Positions 26,790-36,391 of a DNA stretch of 64,000 nucleotides are shown in pieces (positions within the stretch are counted from its first letter, which is position 1; each line of letters starts with the position of its first letter). Both the position numbers and the translations under genes were made by a program. Origin of the DNA: Parageobacillus caldoxylosilyticus NBRC 107762 (lineage in GTDB: Bacteria; Bacillota; Bacilli; Bacillales; Anoxybacillaceae); assembly GCF_000632715.1 (NCBI RefSeq), contig NZ_BAWO01000024.1, positions 20,748 to 84,747 on the forward strand, read 5' to 3'. The notes beneath the pieces are model-generated. The model saw nothing but the letters and a program-made list of their open reading frames with translations, did no database searches and was not told the DNA's origin.

Positions 26790-27425
26790 CTATGATTTTA
26801 AGCCTTTTGGTGTTACTTTATTTTCTAGCTTCCGCAATAAAAGATCAAATAAAATCGCTAAAATCGCTGCTGGGATGGCACCGGCCAAAATCAAATTTTT
26901 ATCGGCGATCCGCAGTCCGCGGTCAATGAGATCGCCTAAGCCGCCGGCGCCGATAAAGGTTGCGAGCGCCGCCACGCCGATCGTCAAAACAGTAGACGTT
27001 CGTACGCCTGCCATAATCACTGGCAAGGAAAGGGGAAGCTCGACCATCCATAAAATTTGCCGCGATGTCATTCCCATTCCTCGGCCGGCATCGACAAGCG
27101 CGGGATCGACTCCAAGGATGCCTGTATACGTATTGCGCAAAATCGGAAGCAGTGCATATAACGTTAACGCAATAATAGCCGGCAATTTCCCGATTCCAAA
27201 GATCGGAAGCATAAATCCTAACAAAGCAAGGCTTGGAATCGTTTGAATAATAGCAGCGATGCCGATGATTGGTTCAGCCAGCTTTTTATATCTTGTCAAG
27301 ACAATGCCAAGCGGAACGGCGAATAAAATCGCAATGATCATCGCGATTCCGGAAAGCAAAATATGTTCTTGGAAAGCGATCCAAATCTCTTGTTTTCGTT
27401 CTATCAGCGTGTTTAGCAAATCCAT
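26790..27425 (-). CDS. opuCB: Osmoprotectant ABC permease (OpuCB type)
   Basis: The 211-residue protein has about five to six membrane helices and the permease loop ALVDAGRGMGMTSRQILWMV (about 106-125), with GVAALATFIGAGGLGDLI near 150-167. These match OpuBB/OpuCB of glycine betaine/choline/carnitine importers. It follows the ATPase gene by 14 bases. No second permease (OpuCD type) is found in the operon, so the channel may be a homodimer. Confidence 0.88.
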   Translation of the reverse strand: MDLLNTLIERKQEIWIAFQEHILLSGIAMIIAILFAVPLGIVLTRYKKLAEPIIGIAAIIQTIPSLALLGFMLPIFGIGKLPAIIALTLYALLPILRNTYTGILGVDPALVDAGRGMGMTSRQILWMVELPLSLPVIMAGVRTSTVLTIGVAALATFIGAGGLGDLIDRGLRIADKNLILAGAIPAAILAILFDLLLRKLENKVTPKGLKS

Positions 27426-27439
27426 TTCTCATCCCACCT

Positions 27440-28567
27440 TCACGGTTGCTTTTGAAACTCCCATTCCGCCAGCCCGCGCATCATGCTCGATCTCGTGATG
27501 ACGCCGACAAGGCGATCCCCGTCCAATACAGGGATGGCGCTGACGTCCCGTTGATGGAAAATTTCCGCGACGTCCGTCACATCAGCATCCTTTGTTAGTG
27601 TCGTCACATCGAAATCAGCAATGTCCGCCACAAGAAGATGTTCCTGATGATAATGTTTTTCTAGTTCTTTTAATGTCACGACACCAAGAAAGGATTGCTT
27701 TTTATCCGTAACGATTAAGCTGTCTACTTTTTTCTCTTTCATAAACCGGAAGGCCTCGGCCAATCCGCGCTTCGGCGATACCGTGGCGATGGAATGGGAC
27801 ATTAAATCTTCCGCTGTCGGCACGGCTGTCTGTCTTTGTGCCAGACGGTTCTCTCCAATAAAGCCGCGTACGAATGAGTTGGCAGGACGGCGCAAAATTT
27901 GATCCGGCGTAGCAAATTGTACGATTTCTCCGTCTTTCATAATCGCAATGCGGTTGGCAATTTTAATGGCTTCATCCATATCATGGGTGACAAACACAAT
28001 TGTCTTTTGAATTTCTTCCTGCAATTTCACAATATCCTCTTGCAGCTGTTCACGGCTGATCGGATCGAGCGCGCTAAACGGCTCATCCATCAAAATGATG
28101 TCAGGCTCTGCGGCAAGGGCACGAATGACGCCGACCCGCTGCTGCTGGCCACCGCTGAGTTCCGACGGGTAGCGATGTTTAAACGTTGCTGGATCTAATC
28201 CGACAAGATCGAGCAGTTCGTCAACCCGTTTTTGATAGGCGGACGGCTCCCATTTTTTCAGTTTCGGCACTAAAGCGATATTTTCCGCAATCGTCATATG
28301 AGGGAACAGCCCGATTTGCTGGATGACATAGCCAATGTTGCGTCGAAGTTCCACTGGATTCATTTTTGCAATGTCCTGCCCGTCAATATATATCGTTCCA
28401 GACGTCGGTTCAATCAGGCGGTTAATCATCCGCATCGTCGTCGTTTTTCCGCATCCGCTTGGCCCGATTAAAGTGACCAATTCTCCTTTTTGAATTTCGA
28501 GATTAATATTTTTCAATGCGACAAAACCGTCGTCATATTGTTTCCATACATTTTCAAAGCGAATCAT
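27440..28567 (-). CDS. opuCA: Osmoprotectant ABC ATPase with tandem CBS domains (OpuCA type)
   Basis: Start ATG at 28567 (MIRFENVWKQYDDG) is best placed behind AAAGGTGGG; a longer frame overlaps the upstream gene. The ~375-residue protein shows Walker [10 protein letters not shown], signature LSGGQQQRVG, Walker B ILMDEPFSALD and H-loop VTHDMDEA. The C-terminal third (about 265-370) holds two CBS domains (VDSLIVTDKKQSFLGVVTL; VSAIPVLDGDRLVGVITRS), which in OpuA/OpuC sense ionic strength or c-di-AMP. It links the binding protein upstream with the permease downstream. Confidence 0.92.
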   Translation of the reverse strand: MIRFENVWKQYDDGFVALKNINLEIQKGELVTLIGPSGCGKTTTMRMINRLIEPTSGTIYIDGQDIAKMNPVELRRNIGYVIQQIGLFPHMTIAENIALVPKLKKWEPSAYQKRVDELLDLVGLDPATFKHRYPSELSGGQQQRVGVIRALAAEPDIILMDEPFSALDPISREQLQEDIVKLQEEIQKTIVFVTHDMDEAIKIANRIAIMKDGEIVQFATPDQILRRPANSFVRGFIGENRLAQRQTAVPTAEDLMSHSIATVSPKRGLAEAFRFMKEKKVDSLIVTDKKQSFLGVVTLKELEKHYHQEHLLVADIADFDVTTLTKDADVTDVAEIFHQRDVSAIPVLDGDRLVGVITRSSMMRGLAEWEFQKQP

Positions 28568-28596
28568 CCTCATCCCACCTTTGCTATGAGAAAACA

Positions 28597-29499
28597 TTAA
28601 TCTATCAATCCTTCTGCTTTCAAAAAGTCAATGGCCACTTGTTTTGGACTTTTTCCTTCCATATTTACTTGCGCGTTGAGTTCCATCATTTTTTCATCCG
28701 TTAAAACACCTTCGAGCTTATTCAAAACTTTCTCCAATCCAGGGTTGGCATCAAGTGCTTCTTGACGGATAATCGGCACAGCGTGATAAGGCGGGAAGTA
28801 GTGTTTGTCATCTTTAAGCACAACGAGGTGGTATTTTTTAATGCGTGCATCGGTCGTATAGGCGGTAATGACATCGATATCGCCGTTTTTTGCCGCTTCA
28901 TACTGCAAGTCAGGATCAATGTTGGTAGTTTTCTTAAACTTAAAGCCGTATGTCTCAACTAACCCGTCATACCCGTCGCTCCGCTCAAAAAATTCCGCAT
29001 CGGAGCCGAATACAAGCTGATCAGATTTCTTAGCGAGGTCGGAGTACGTTTTTACACCCAGTTTGTCGGCAAGTTCTTTGCGCATTGCGAGGGCGTAAGT
29101 GTTGTTAAAGCCGAGCGGCTTCAGCCATGCGATGTTAAACTTTTCTTTATACTGCTTTTTCGTTTCTTCATAAATTTCTTCCGGTGTTTTCGATGGATCG
29201 TATTTGTTTTTTAAAATGTTTAAGTAGCCAGTACCCGTATATTCCACGTATAAATCGACATCTCCCTTTTCCATGGCCTGCTGCAGCATAAACGCGCCGC
29301 CCAAACTATCTTCCACTTCTACGTCTAAATCGGTGTTCGCCTTCAAATATTCGGCAAGCAAGTGGGTTAAAATCACCTGTTCAGTAAACTTTTTACCCGC
29401 GACAACAATTTTCCCTTTCTCCGCTTTTTCGCCAGCTCCGCAGGCGCTTAAAGTGAACAACATGGCAGCGGATAAAAATAGAAACAAGCATTTTCGCAA
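28597..29499 (-). CDS. opuCC: Osmoprotectant-binding lipoprotein (OpuCC/OpuBC type)
   Basis: The 300-residue protein has a lipoprotein signal with lipobox LSAC (C20). The mature part starts with KIVVAGKKFTEQVILTHLLA, and later YVEYTGTGYL and GDIDVITAYTTDARI, which are signature stretches of glycine betaine/carnitine/choline-binding proteins of the OpuBC/OpuCC type. It is the first gene, in contrast to Bacillus subtilis opuC where the ATPase comes first. Substrate cannot be told from sequence. Confidence 0.9.
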   Translation of the reverse strand: MRKCLFLFLSAAMLFTLSACGAGEKAEKGKIVVAGKKFTEQVILTHLLAEYLKANTDLDVEVEDSLGGAFMLQQAMEKGDVDLYVEYTGTGYLNILKNKYDPSKTPEEIYEETKKQYKEKFNIAWLKPLGFNNTYALAMRKELADKLGVKTYSDLAKKSDQLVFGSDAEFFERSDGYDGLVETYGFKFKKTTNIDPDLQYEAAKNGDIDVITAYTTDARIKKYHLVVLKDDKHYFPPYHAVPIIRQEALDANPGLEKVLNKLEGVLTDEKMMELNAQVNMEGKSPKQVAIDFLKAEGLID

Positions 29500-29900
29500 T
29501 GAAATTCCTCCTTTATGTGATTATGCATGCGTTATTGATATAGATTGTGCTGAAGTGATGTGCAGTGGCAAGGAGAGGCCATAAAATGGGAATAACGGGT
29601 GAAAACGGTCACAATAATAGCATATCGTCAATTGGATGTTGTTTACAAGTTTGGTATAGAGCTATATCTTTGCATATTTACCAATTTGCCATGTTGACTC
29701 AGGAGCAGATTCCGTATTCTTAGAAATGCTCTGATATACTCCCGTATCCTCAAAATTCAATAGGAATTATGGGAAAGAAAACAAAATAGCGATGCATGAA
29801 ATAAGGGATGGCAACACAAAATGTGAAAATGCCATCCCGAGTTTGTTGGCAACTTTTATCATTCTTGATGCATCAATCGTCAGCCATTCTTCGCCCGTGT
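29500..29900. other. Intergenic stretch upstream of the osmoprotectant operon
   Basis: No gene is seen. It should hold the opu promoter, but hexamers are unclear. An inverted repeat GGGATGGCA (29805-29813) / TGCCATCCC (29830-29838) with a smaller CACA/TGTG inside forms a hairpin of unknown role between two minus-strand transcripts. Confidence 0.4.
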
Positions 29901-29958
29901 ATGTAAAAAATAAAGCGGTATGATGCTTCTAAGCGCCATACCGCTTTATTTTTTACAT
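29901..29958. terminator. 22-bp perfect bidirectional terminator hairpin
   Basis: 29901-29922 pairs perfectly with 29937-29958 (core AAATAAAGCGGTATG) around a 14-base loop. The A-rich outer arms give a U-tract on both strands. It overlaps the stop codon of the His-rich membrane protein gene. Confidence 0.85.
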
Positions 29959-30438
29959 ATGCATATGATGAGAATGGCCGCCGATCGATGGATCGAGCAT
30001 TCCAAAAATCATGGCAATATGGGCTACTACTAAAAATATACCAACGAAAGTGGAATGATATTTCAACTTTTGTTCCTCGCTCCATCTCCGCCCGATTATG
30101 CCTAAATCGATTAGACTTAATCCCAATAACGGAAGGACTCCCATTAAATAGAATCCTACCGCAATGATATCAATCCATCCGCGCCATTCCCCATTCAATG
30201 TAAACGGAATGACAGCATTAACAAATAAGTAAATAAAAATTACTAAAAAGTAAACACCAACAATGATGCTGCATATTTTGTTGACTTTACGCATCATTCC
30301 ATCGAAACGGCGAGTAAAAAGAATGGCTAGCTCCGTTATTGCAATGGTCTCCGCAAGAGCAACGGGAATAGCCATAAATAAAATCAAATTCCAAGGTTGA
30401 TTCACCGCTAACAGTTCCATGTAATGCGTCATGTTCAT
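29953..30438 (-). CDS. Membrane protein with His-rich C-terminus, unknown
   Basis: The start ATG at 30438 has GGGGGTG 6 bases upstream. The 161-residue product has four membrane helices (about 15-38, 48-70, 83-105, 128-150) and ends GGHSHHMHM, a likely metal-binding tail. An ETIAITELAILFTRRFDG stretch follows the first helix. I do not recognise the family name with certainty. It stands alone between its terminator and decayed sequence, so no operon partner helps. Confidence 0.72.
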   Translation of the reverse strand: MNMTHYMELLAVNQPWNLILFMAIPVALAETIAITELAILFTRRFDGMMRKVNKICSIIVGVYFLVIFIYLFVNAVIPFTLNGEWRGWIDIIAVGFYLMGVLPLLGLSLIDLGIIGRRWSEEQKLKYHSTFVGIFLVVAHIAMIFGMLDPSIGGHSHHMHM

Positions 30439-30951
30439 CCAATCACCCCCGGCATTTTGTTGACACATCTACATCTATTAACTTTAATCCCAATTTGTGC
30501 ATTTTCTTTGGAAAATTTAAGAATAATTTATGGCAAAATTCACTGAATCCTCTATGTTGCAAGCGCCAGGTGGAGGAATATAGGAAGCACCGAAAAACGG
30601 TGATATGGATGTGATTGCCTCCTATACAACAGATGCATCCGTATTAAACCATTTGGATATTGGACGATGACCGGCCTGTTGGCGTCATCATGCGTTCAAG
30701 CATGATACATGGCCAGTGGAATGAGAATTTCGCAGATAAGTGAAGGAGGCTGACTCAAAGGCGAATTCAGCGACCTTTTGAGCCAGCCTCATATCATATG
30801 CTTATTTGATTACTGTTACGTTTCTCATGTACTTTAGACTTTACCTCTACCGCTTCTTTCTCTCTTCGCTCCATCCATACGCAGGGCGCTGGGCCGATTC
30901 CCGCCAAGTCCGGCTGCCACGGACAAATGGAATGCTGGCGAGAAGGTCATT
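30439..30951. other. Decayed stretch with one gene relic and two hairpins
   Basis: Apart from the binding-protein relic at 30593-30670, no gene is seen. ATCATGC/GCATGAT forms a small hairpin near 30687-30706. A longer one pairs 30746-30761 with 30774-30790 (GAGGCTG-CTCAAA-GG type, one mismatch and one bulge), perhaps an old bidirectional terminator of the toxin relic to the right. Confidence 0.45.
30593..30670 (+). pseudogene. Relic of an osmoprotectant-binding protein gene
   Basis: The plus frame reads KNGDMDVIASYTTDASVLNH before TGA. This is close to KNGDIDVITAYTTDARIKKY of the intact opuCC-type gene 1 kb to the left but on the opposite strand. Upstream the frame is closed by TAG. Only about 25 codons remain, so a second binding-protein gene once lay here in the other orientation. 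Confidence 0.65.
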
Positions 30952-31574
30952 TCATTGCTTTTTGAACGAACAGATTGTGTTGGTAATCGGCGCTTTTACC
31001 ACGTGGAGATACGCCGCTTGAAGGGCAGGCATAACTTTATCATAGCGGAGAACATGTTTCGTTTGCGAGACTGATTTGGAAACATCCGCTGCGGTTTCCG
31101 CCGCTTTCGCTCCTTTGATCCCCGCTTTGCCGGCTATTCCTATCCCTTTGACCGGAGGAATAAGAGAAGCCAATAGCATTCCTCCCGCCAGCCAGCGGTC
31201 TCCTGCCGAAATCCGTTCTCCGGTGATCGGTCGTATTCTCTAAACAATCGCTGCACATCATACCAGCCAAGGAGCTCTAAGCCAAATTCTTTCATGTTAT
31301 CCGCAAGAGTTTGGTCTGCCTGTCTTATTGCCGCGGCTGTTCGATACAGCAGTTCTTCCGCTTCATTTAGCTTTTCTTCATAGCAGTGGAGCCAATGAAT
31401 CAGCTCGTCTTTGAGCTCATAGATGGCATCAGAACCGATGCCGGTAATCTCTATCACTAAAGAGGGAAGTTCCCAGGAAAGCGAGGTCCGCGCACGACAG
31501 CAGGCGTCTTCCGCATCGGGAACATGCTTCGCTACCGTTTCCAGTTCTTCCGGATTGATTCGAATCATAGTCAT
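30952..31574 (-). pseudogene. Frameshifted WXG/LXG-type polymorphic toxin gene, toxin end missing
   Basis: The first part (MTMIRINPEELETVAKHV, then a WXG100-like helical region to about residue 95, then ELLGWYDVQRLFREYD) continues in another frame as ITGERISAGDRWLAGG and MLLASLIPPVKGIGIAGKAG, the pre-toxin TG domain, and VSQTKHVLRYDKVMPALQ. One base is missing in TACGACC-GATCACC near 31225. The product ends soon after, without a toxin domain or immunity gene. Such proteins are exported by type VII secretion systems; none is in the window. Confidence 0.78.
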
Positions 31575-31886
31575 TATAGCTCCTCTATCTTTCGTCGAAT
31601 TTGGGCGATTTCCCTGCTGATTTCATGAAGAAGTTCATCTGCAGTTGCATAAATATGTGCCTCGATTTGCCGCAAAAGTCCCGGTATACCAATTCATACG
31701 CTTCCCTCGACTCTCCCTGCTAATACGGAACATCCTCCTCATTGCGCGATAAAAGGCACGAGTGCCTTGATGAAACTCCTCGATCGCTTCTTTGACTTGC
31801 CCCTGATAGGACTCAAGGCAATCGATCATCGTCTCGTAGACCCTGTGTTTCACTTCTTTTTCAATCGATTCCAATAAAGACGACAC
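31574..31886 (-). pseudogene. Frameshifted helical partner gene of the toxin locus
   Basis: ATG 31886 opens MSSLLESIEKEVKHRVYETM and a helical product; after about 55 codons the likely frame changes more than once, and the end reads ADELLHEISREIAQIRRKIE with a stop that overlaps the next ATG by one base. It resembles the small WXG-like or DUF5344-type proteins that stand before LXG toxins. The assignment is inferred from position and helicity. Confidence 0.5.
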
Positions 31887-32307
31887 CCTGATTTCCTCTC
31901 CCCCATTTACACACTATTTAAATGGTAACACAAGGAAAATAAGGATAAATCATGATATATTCCTGTTTTGCCAGATGGCAATCAGGACTTTTTCCTTTTT
32001 CCTTATTGATGATTCTGCCATGTGCAACATGTCAAAGTTCCTCCGAAAACAACCTGTTTGCGGAACAAACTTTTTCATACATGGAACGATCACGTTGAAG
32101 AGAATGATCAGAAAGACCAAAATGAAAAAACCAAACAGCCATGCAGAAACGATGATGATGTCCGTTCCGCCCCATCCAATGGTTGACGAGACGAAATAGA
32201 TTGTTCTTCGCCGGAAGAAAACAATCCTAGTTTCTTTGCTTTGGCGTAATAGTATTCCTTTCTTTCACGCATGTGGATTATCCAAAACATCAATAGAAAG
32301 TTTTTTA
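31887..32307 (-). other. Probable decayed small membrane protein region
   Basis: Two minus frames touch: ATG near 32276 opens a basic start (MRERKEYYYAKAKKLGLFSS, with MFWIIH before it), and in a second frame a hydrophobic helix follows (IIIVSAWLFGFFILVFLIIL) and then a polar tail to about 31975. One frameshift near 32180-32200 would join them into a one-helix membrane protein of about 100 residues. No family is recognised. From 31887 to 31970 I see nothing. Confidence 0.35.
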
Positions 32308-32347
32308 AAATAAAGTAAAAGCTGGCTGTATATAACAGCCAGCTTTT
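32308..32347 (-). terminator. Terminator of gatCAB
   Basis: AAAAGCTGGCTG (32317-32328) pairs with CAGCCAGCTTTT (32336-32347) and is followed by ACTTTATTTT on the minus strand, 6 bases past the gatB stop. Confidence 0.88.
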
Positions 32348-32353
32348 GATTGT

Positions 32354-33784
32354 TTATCGTTTATTCATTTCTTCTATTAACAACTTATTAACAAGCGGCG
32401 GGTTGGCTTGTCCTTTTGTCGCTTTCATCACTTGGCCAACTAAGAAGCCAAGCGCGCGGTCTTTACCGTTTTTATAGTCTTCGATCGATTGCGGATTGGC
32501 GTCGAGCACTTCAATGACGATTTTGCGCAATGTCGCTTCGTCGGAAATTTGCACAAGCCCTTTTTCTTTGACGATTTTTTCTGGGTCTCCGCCTTTTTCA
32601 ACGAGCTCTTTAAATACCTTTTTCGCGATTTTCGATGAAATCGTGCCATTTTGAATGAGCTTAATCATGCCGGCCAAGCTTTCCGGCGTCAACGCGATCT
32701 CATGCAGTTCTTTTTGCTCGGCGTTTAAGTATCCCGACACTTCGACCATGAGCCAGTTGGAAGCCAGTTTCGGATCCGCTCCGTTTGCCACCGTCGCTTC
32801 GAAAAAGTCGGCCATTTCTTTTGTCAGCGTCAGCACTTTCGCATCGTATTCCGGCAGGCCAAGTTCTTCGATGTAGCGTTTTTTGCGCGCATCCGGCAGC
32901 TCTGGAATCGATGCGCGGACGCGCTCTTTCCATTCGTCATCGATATACAGCATGACAAGATCCGGCTCTGGGAAGTAACGATAGTCTTCCGAACCTTCTT
33001 TCACGCGCATGAGCACCGTTGTTTTCGTCGCTTCATCAAAGCGCCGCGTTTCTTGCTGGATGACGCCTCCGGAAAGCAAAATTTTCTCTTGCCGTTTCGC
33101 TTCGTATTCCAAGCCCATACGCACGAAGTTAAACGAGTTTAAGTTTTTCAACTCTGTTTTCGTACCAAATTCGGTCGCGCCAATTGGACGAAGGGAAATA
33201 TTCGCGTCGCAGCGAAGCGAACCTTCTTCCATTTTACAATCGGACACGCCTGTATATTGGATGATTGATTTTAATTTTTCCAAATACGCATACGCTTCTT
33301 CTGGGGAGCGGATATCCGGTTCTGACACAATCTCAATTAATGGAGTGCCTTGTCGGTTAAAATCGACAAGCGAATAACCGTCGCCGGTATGCGTTAATTT
33401 TCCGGCGTCTTCTTCCAAATGAATGCGAGTGATGCCGATTTTTTTCTTTTTGCCGTTCACTTCAATTTCAATCCAGCCGTTTCTGCCAAGCGGCTGATCG
33501 TATTGCGAAATTTGATACGCTTTCGGGTTATCCGGATAGAAGTAGTTTTTGCGGTCAAATTTCGTTTCGGTCGCGATTTCGCAGTTTAGCGCCATCGCCG
33601 CTTTCATCGCAAATTCGACTGCTTGTTTGTTCAACACTGGGAGAACCCCTGGGTATCCTAAATCAATGACGTTCGTTTGCGTGTTTGGGGGCGCTCCGAA
33701 CGCATTTGGGCTGCTGGAGAAAATTTTCGATTTTGTCTTTAGCTCGACGTGAACTTCAAGACCAATGACCGTTTCAAAATTCAT
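32354..33784 (-). CDS. gatB: Glu-tRNA(Gln)/Asp-tRNA(Asn) amidotransferase subunit B
   Basis: The start at 33784 ([15 protein letters not shown]) matches Bacillus GatB exactly and lies behind GGGGGG at good spacing; the longer frame into gatA is rejected. The 476-residue subunit has the GatB kinase-like cradle (about 1-290, with [10 protein letters not shown] and NSFNFVRMG) and the C-terminal helical YqeY-like tail (about 330-476) that grips tRNA. The complex converts misacylated Glu-tRNA(Gln) to Gln-tRNA(Gln) in the cytoplasm. It is the last gene of gatCAB. Confidence 0.96.
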   Translation of the reverse strand: MNFETVIGLEVHVELKTKSKIFSSSPNAFGAPPNTQTNVIDLGYPGVLPVLNKQAVEFAMKAAMALNCEIATETKFDRKNYFYPDNPKAYQISQYDQPLGRNGWIEIEVNGKKKKIGITRIHLEEDAGKLTHTGDGYSLVDFNRQGTPLIEIVSEPDIRSPEEAYAYLEKLKSIIQYTGVSDCKMEEGSLRCDANISLRPIGATEFGTKTELKNLNSFNFVRMGLEYEAKRQEKILLSGGVIQQETRRFDEATKTTVLMRVKEGSEDYRYFPEPDLVMLYIDDEWKERVRASIPELPDARKKRYIEELGLPEYDAKVLTLTKEMADFFEATVANGADPKLASNWLMVEVSGYLNAEQKELHEIALTPESLAGMIKLIQNGTISSKIAKKVFKELVEKGGDPEKIVKEKGLVQISDEATLRKIVIEVLDANPQSIEDYKNGKDRALGFLVGQVMKATKGQANPPLVNKLLIEEMNKR

Positions 33785-33797
33785 CATGTTTCCCCCC

Positions 33798-35258
33798 TTA
33801 TAACGCTGGTTTTTGTTTATGATAGTCGGTCGCTTGCTCGAACGCATGGGCGACACGGTAAATCGTGCTTTCATCAAAATGTTTGCCGATAATTTGTAAT
33901 CCGACCGGCAAGCCGTTCACAAAGCCGCACGGTACAGAAATGCCAGGAACACCGGCAAGGTTTACTGGAATCGTTAAAATGTCGTTTGCATACATTGTTA
34001 ACGGATCGTGCGTTTTTTCGCCGATTTTAAACGCTGGCGTCGGCGTCGTCGGCCCGATAATGACGTCGTATTTTTCAAATACCTTTTCGAAATCTTGTTT
34101 GATTAATGTCCGCACTTTTTGCGCTTTTTTGTAATATGCGTCATAATATCCGGAACTTAACGCGAACGTACCGAGCATGATGCGGCGTTTCACTTCATTT
34201 CCGAATCCTTCGCTGCGCGTTTGTTTGTACATATCAATTAAGTTTTTCGCATTATCCGTGCGGTAGCCGTAACGAACTCCGTCAAAACGGGCAAGGTTCG
34301 CGGACGCTTCCGAAGAAGCAAGCAAATAGTAAGTCGCTAGCGCATACTTTGAGTGTGGAAGCGATACTTCTTCCCATGTCGCTCCTAATTTCTCCAACAC
34401 TTTTAATGCATCAAGTACGGATTGGCGAACTTCTTCTGATACGCCTTCGCCTAAATATTCTTTCGGCACGGCGATTTTTAGGCCTTTAATGTCACCGGTA
34501 AGCGCCTCTACATAATTTGGCACTTCTACATTTGCTGATGTTGAATCCATCGGATCTAAACCAGCGATGACTTGCAATAAGTAGGCGTTGTCCTCTACCG
34601 TACGCGTAATCGGGCCGATTTGATCAAGTGAAGAGGCAAACGCGACAAGTCCGAAGCGCGATACGCGTCCGTATGTTGGCTTCAAACCAACAACGCCGCA
34701 GAACGCTGCTGGTTGGCGAATCGAACCACCCGTGTCAGAACCTAAAGCAAACGGTACTTCGCCTGCCGCTACTGCCGCAGCGGAACCGCCGCTGGAGCCG
34801 CCCGGCACACGCTCTAAATCCCACGGGTTGCGCGTCAGTTGAAAGCCGGAGTTTTCTGTGGAAGACCCCATCGCAAACTCGTCCATGTTTAATTTTCCAA
34901 TCGTAATCGCACCGGCTTCATGCAAGCGCTCCATGACCGTTGCGTCGTAAATCGGGTCAAAGTTATACAAAATTTTGCTTGCACATGTTGTGCGCAATCC
35001 TTTTGTCACAATATTATCTTTAATACCAATCGGCATGCCAAAAAGCGTACCGAAATCGTTTTCTTCTTTCGCCAGTTTGTCATCTAACTCTTTCGCTTTC
35101 GCGCGCGCGTTTTCCTCATTTAGTGTTAAAAACGCTTGCACTTTTTCTTCCACTTCGCCAATGCGGCGGAATGATTCATCGACTAAATCAGAAACAGAAA
35201 TTTCTTTTTTATGTAATAAACGATGTAATTCGGAAATTTTATGGTCAAATAATGACAT
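33798..35258 (-). CDS. gatA: Amidotransferase subunit A (amidase)
   Basis: The 486-residue amidase-signature enzyme frees ammonia from glutamine for GatB. The Ser-Ser-Lys triad is visible: K in [10 protein letters not shown] (about K79), and the signature [16 protein letters not shown] and [16 protein letters not shown] (about 150-185) with both serines. Length equals Bacillus GatA (485). It follows gatC by 13 bases and precedes gatB by 13. Confidence 0.96.
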   Translation of the reverse strand: MSLFDHKISELHRLLHKKEISVSDLVDESFRRIGEVEEKVQAFLTLNEENARAKAKELDDKLAKEENDFGTLFGMPIGIKDNIVTKGLRTTCASKILYNFDPIYDATVMERLHEAGAITIGKLNMDEFAMGSSTENSGFQLTRNPWDLERVPGGSSGGSAAAVAAGEVPFALGSDTGGSIRQPAAFCGVVGLKPTYGRVSRFGLVAFASSLDQIGPITRTVEDNAYLLQVIAGLDPMDSTSANVEVPNYVEALTGDIKGLKIAVPKEYLGEGVSEEVRQSVLDALKVLEKLGATWEEVSLPHSKYALATYYLLASSEASANLARFDGVRYGYRTDNAKNLIDMYKQTRSEGFGNEVKRRIMLGTFALSSGYYDAYYKKAQKVRTLIKQDFEKVFEKYDVIIGPTTPTPAFKIGEKTHDPLTMYANDILTIPVNLAGVPGISVPCGFVNGLPVGLQIIGKHFDESTIYRVAHAFEQATDYHKQKPAL

Positions 35259-35271
35259 TGCTTCCCCCTCC

Positions 35272-35562
35272 TTACTCTAAAATCGCTGGCACGCGAAACT
35301 GACCGTCTTGGTGATCCGGCGCGTTTTTCAGCACTTCCTCGCGCGGAAGTCCCGGTGTCGGCACATCTTCGCGCATGACGTTTTTCATATCAAGCACGTG
35401 TGATGTTGGCGGAACATTTTCTGTATCGAGCTCGTTTAATTGTTCAGCAAACGTAATAATCGCGTCCAACTGCTTCGTAAACATTTCTGCTTCTTCGTCC
35501 GTAATCGCCAAACGCGCCAAATGCGCTACATGTTTTACTTGTTCAATAGAAATTCTCGACAT
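35272..35562 (-). CDS. gatC: Amidotransferase subunit C
   Basis: Start at 35562 ([20 protein letters not shown]) follows GGAGGTG; a frame five codons longer would include that site. The 96-residue protein is the belt that holds GatA and GatB together. It keeps the [10 protein letters not shown] and [15 protein letters not shown] blocks. It is the first gene of the operon. Confidence 0.95.
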   Translation of the reverse strand: MSRISIEQVKHVAHLARLAITDEEAEMFTKQLDAIITFAEQLNELDTENVPPTSHVLDMKNVMREDVPTPGLPREEVLKNAPDHQDGQFRVPAILE

Positions 35563-35603
35563 CTTTTTCACCTCCAATGAGTTCGACCTATCACAATACT
35601 ATG

Positions 35604-35633
35604 ATGATACCAAACTTTCATCGAATGAAGCAA
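35604..35633 (-). promoter_or_regulatory. Promoter of gatCAB
   Basis: On the minus strand TTGCTT (35628-35633) and TATCAT (35604-35609) are 18 bases apart, about 45 bases before the gatC start. This suits the housekeeping sigma-A factor. Confidence 0.6.
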
Positions 35634-35769
35634 CATTTGCCGCATCCTGTAAAAGAAAACAAAAATGAGGCTAAAAAATAATCAAGGTAAAACCTACTAT
35701 TGCTTGATAAAACCGAACGTACGTGCTATATTAAAGGAAAGACATTATTTTTTGAAAAGAGACAAATCG

Positions 35770-36332
35770 ATGACTGATGTACTTCCCCAACAAATATTAG
35801 ATCGCCTTGGGAATATGGGAGACACCCTGCATCGTCTAAACGACGAACAACAGCGGCTGGAAACGGAAATAAAAGATTTACGCAACGGACAACAACAGCT
35901 AGAAAACGAAATAAAAAATCTGCGTGATGGGCAAAAGCGGTTAGAAAAAGATGTAAAAGATTTACGCGATGGCCAAAAACGCTGGAAAATGAAGTGAAAA
36001 ATTTACACGATGGTCAAAAATGTTTGGAAAAAGAACAGGCTTATTTGAAATCCGGGCTAAAGGAACTGAACGAACTAATGACGGCACTTCTTTACCGGCA
36101 AGATAAAACAGATGCCAAACTCGAAGCCCTCGCAATGGACGTACACAACATCCACGGTGAAATCGCTTCTCTCAAACAAGGCCTTCATAAACTTGAGAAA
36201 AAAGTAGATTCCCATTACCAACAACTGAACGAACAGCTAAACAATATTAAGCTTCTTGATGTCGATTTTGCTGTTCATAAAACGACGGAGAATGAGCGAG
36301 AGATATATAAAATGAAAAGCAGGCTGTTTTAG
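35770..36332 (+). pseudogene. Frameshifted coiled-coil protein with 42-bp tandem repeats
   Basis: From ATG 35770 (MTDVLPQQILDRLGNM) the frame runs through a tandem 14-residue repeat (LRDGQKRLEKDVKD type): 35866-35907, 35908-35949, 35950-35990, 35991-36032. The third unit is 41 bases instead of 42; one base is missing in CAAAAACGCTGG near 35979, and the rest (HDGQKCLEKEQAYLK to the end) is in the next frame. Repaired, it would be about 187 residues, all helical. Such proteins are common in Bacillaceae and have no known job. The ribosome binding site is weak. Confidence 0.65.
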
Positions 36333-36391
36333 GCATTTATTACCAAACAGTTCTCGCCCTCTATTTTTTATAAAAAGGAGAAGTAGCCAGC

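Noticed and set aside
33785..33877. 31-codon N-terminal extension of GatB
   Set aside because: It overlaps gatA, and the shorter start matches the well-known GatB N-terminus.
35700..35732. TTGCTT and TATATT as promoter of the coiled-coil gene
   Set aside because: The spacer of 21 bases is too long for sigma-A.
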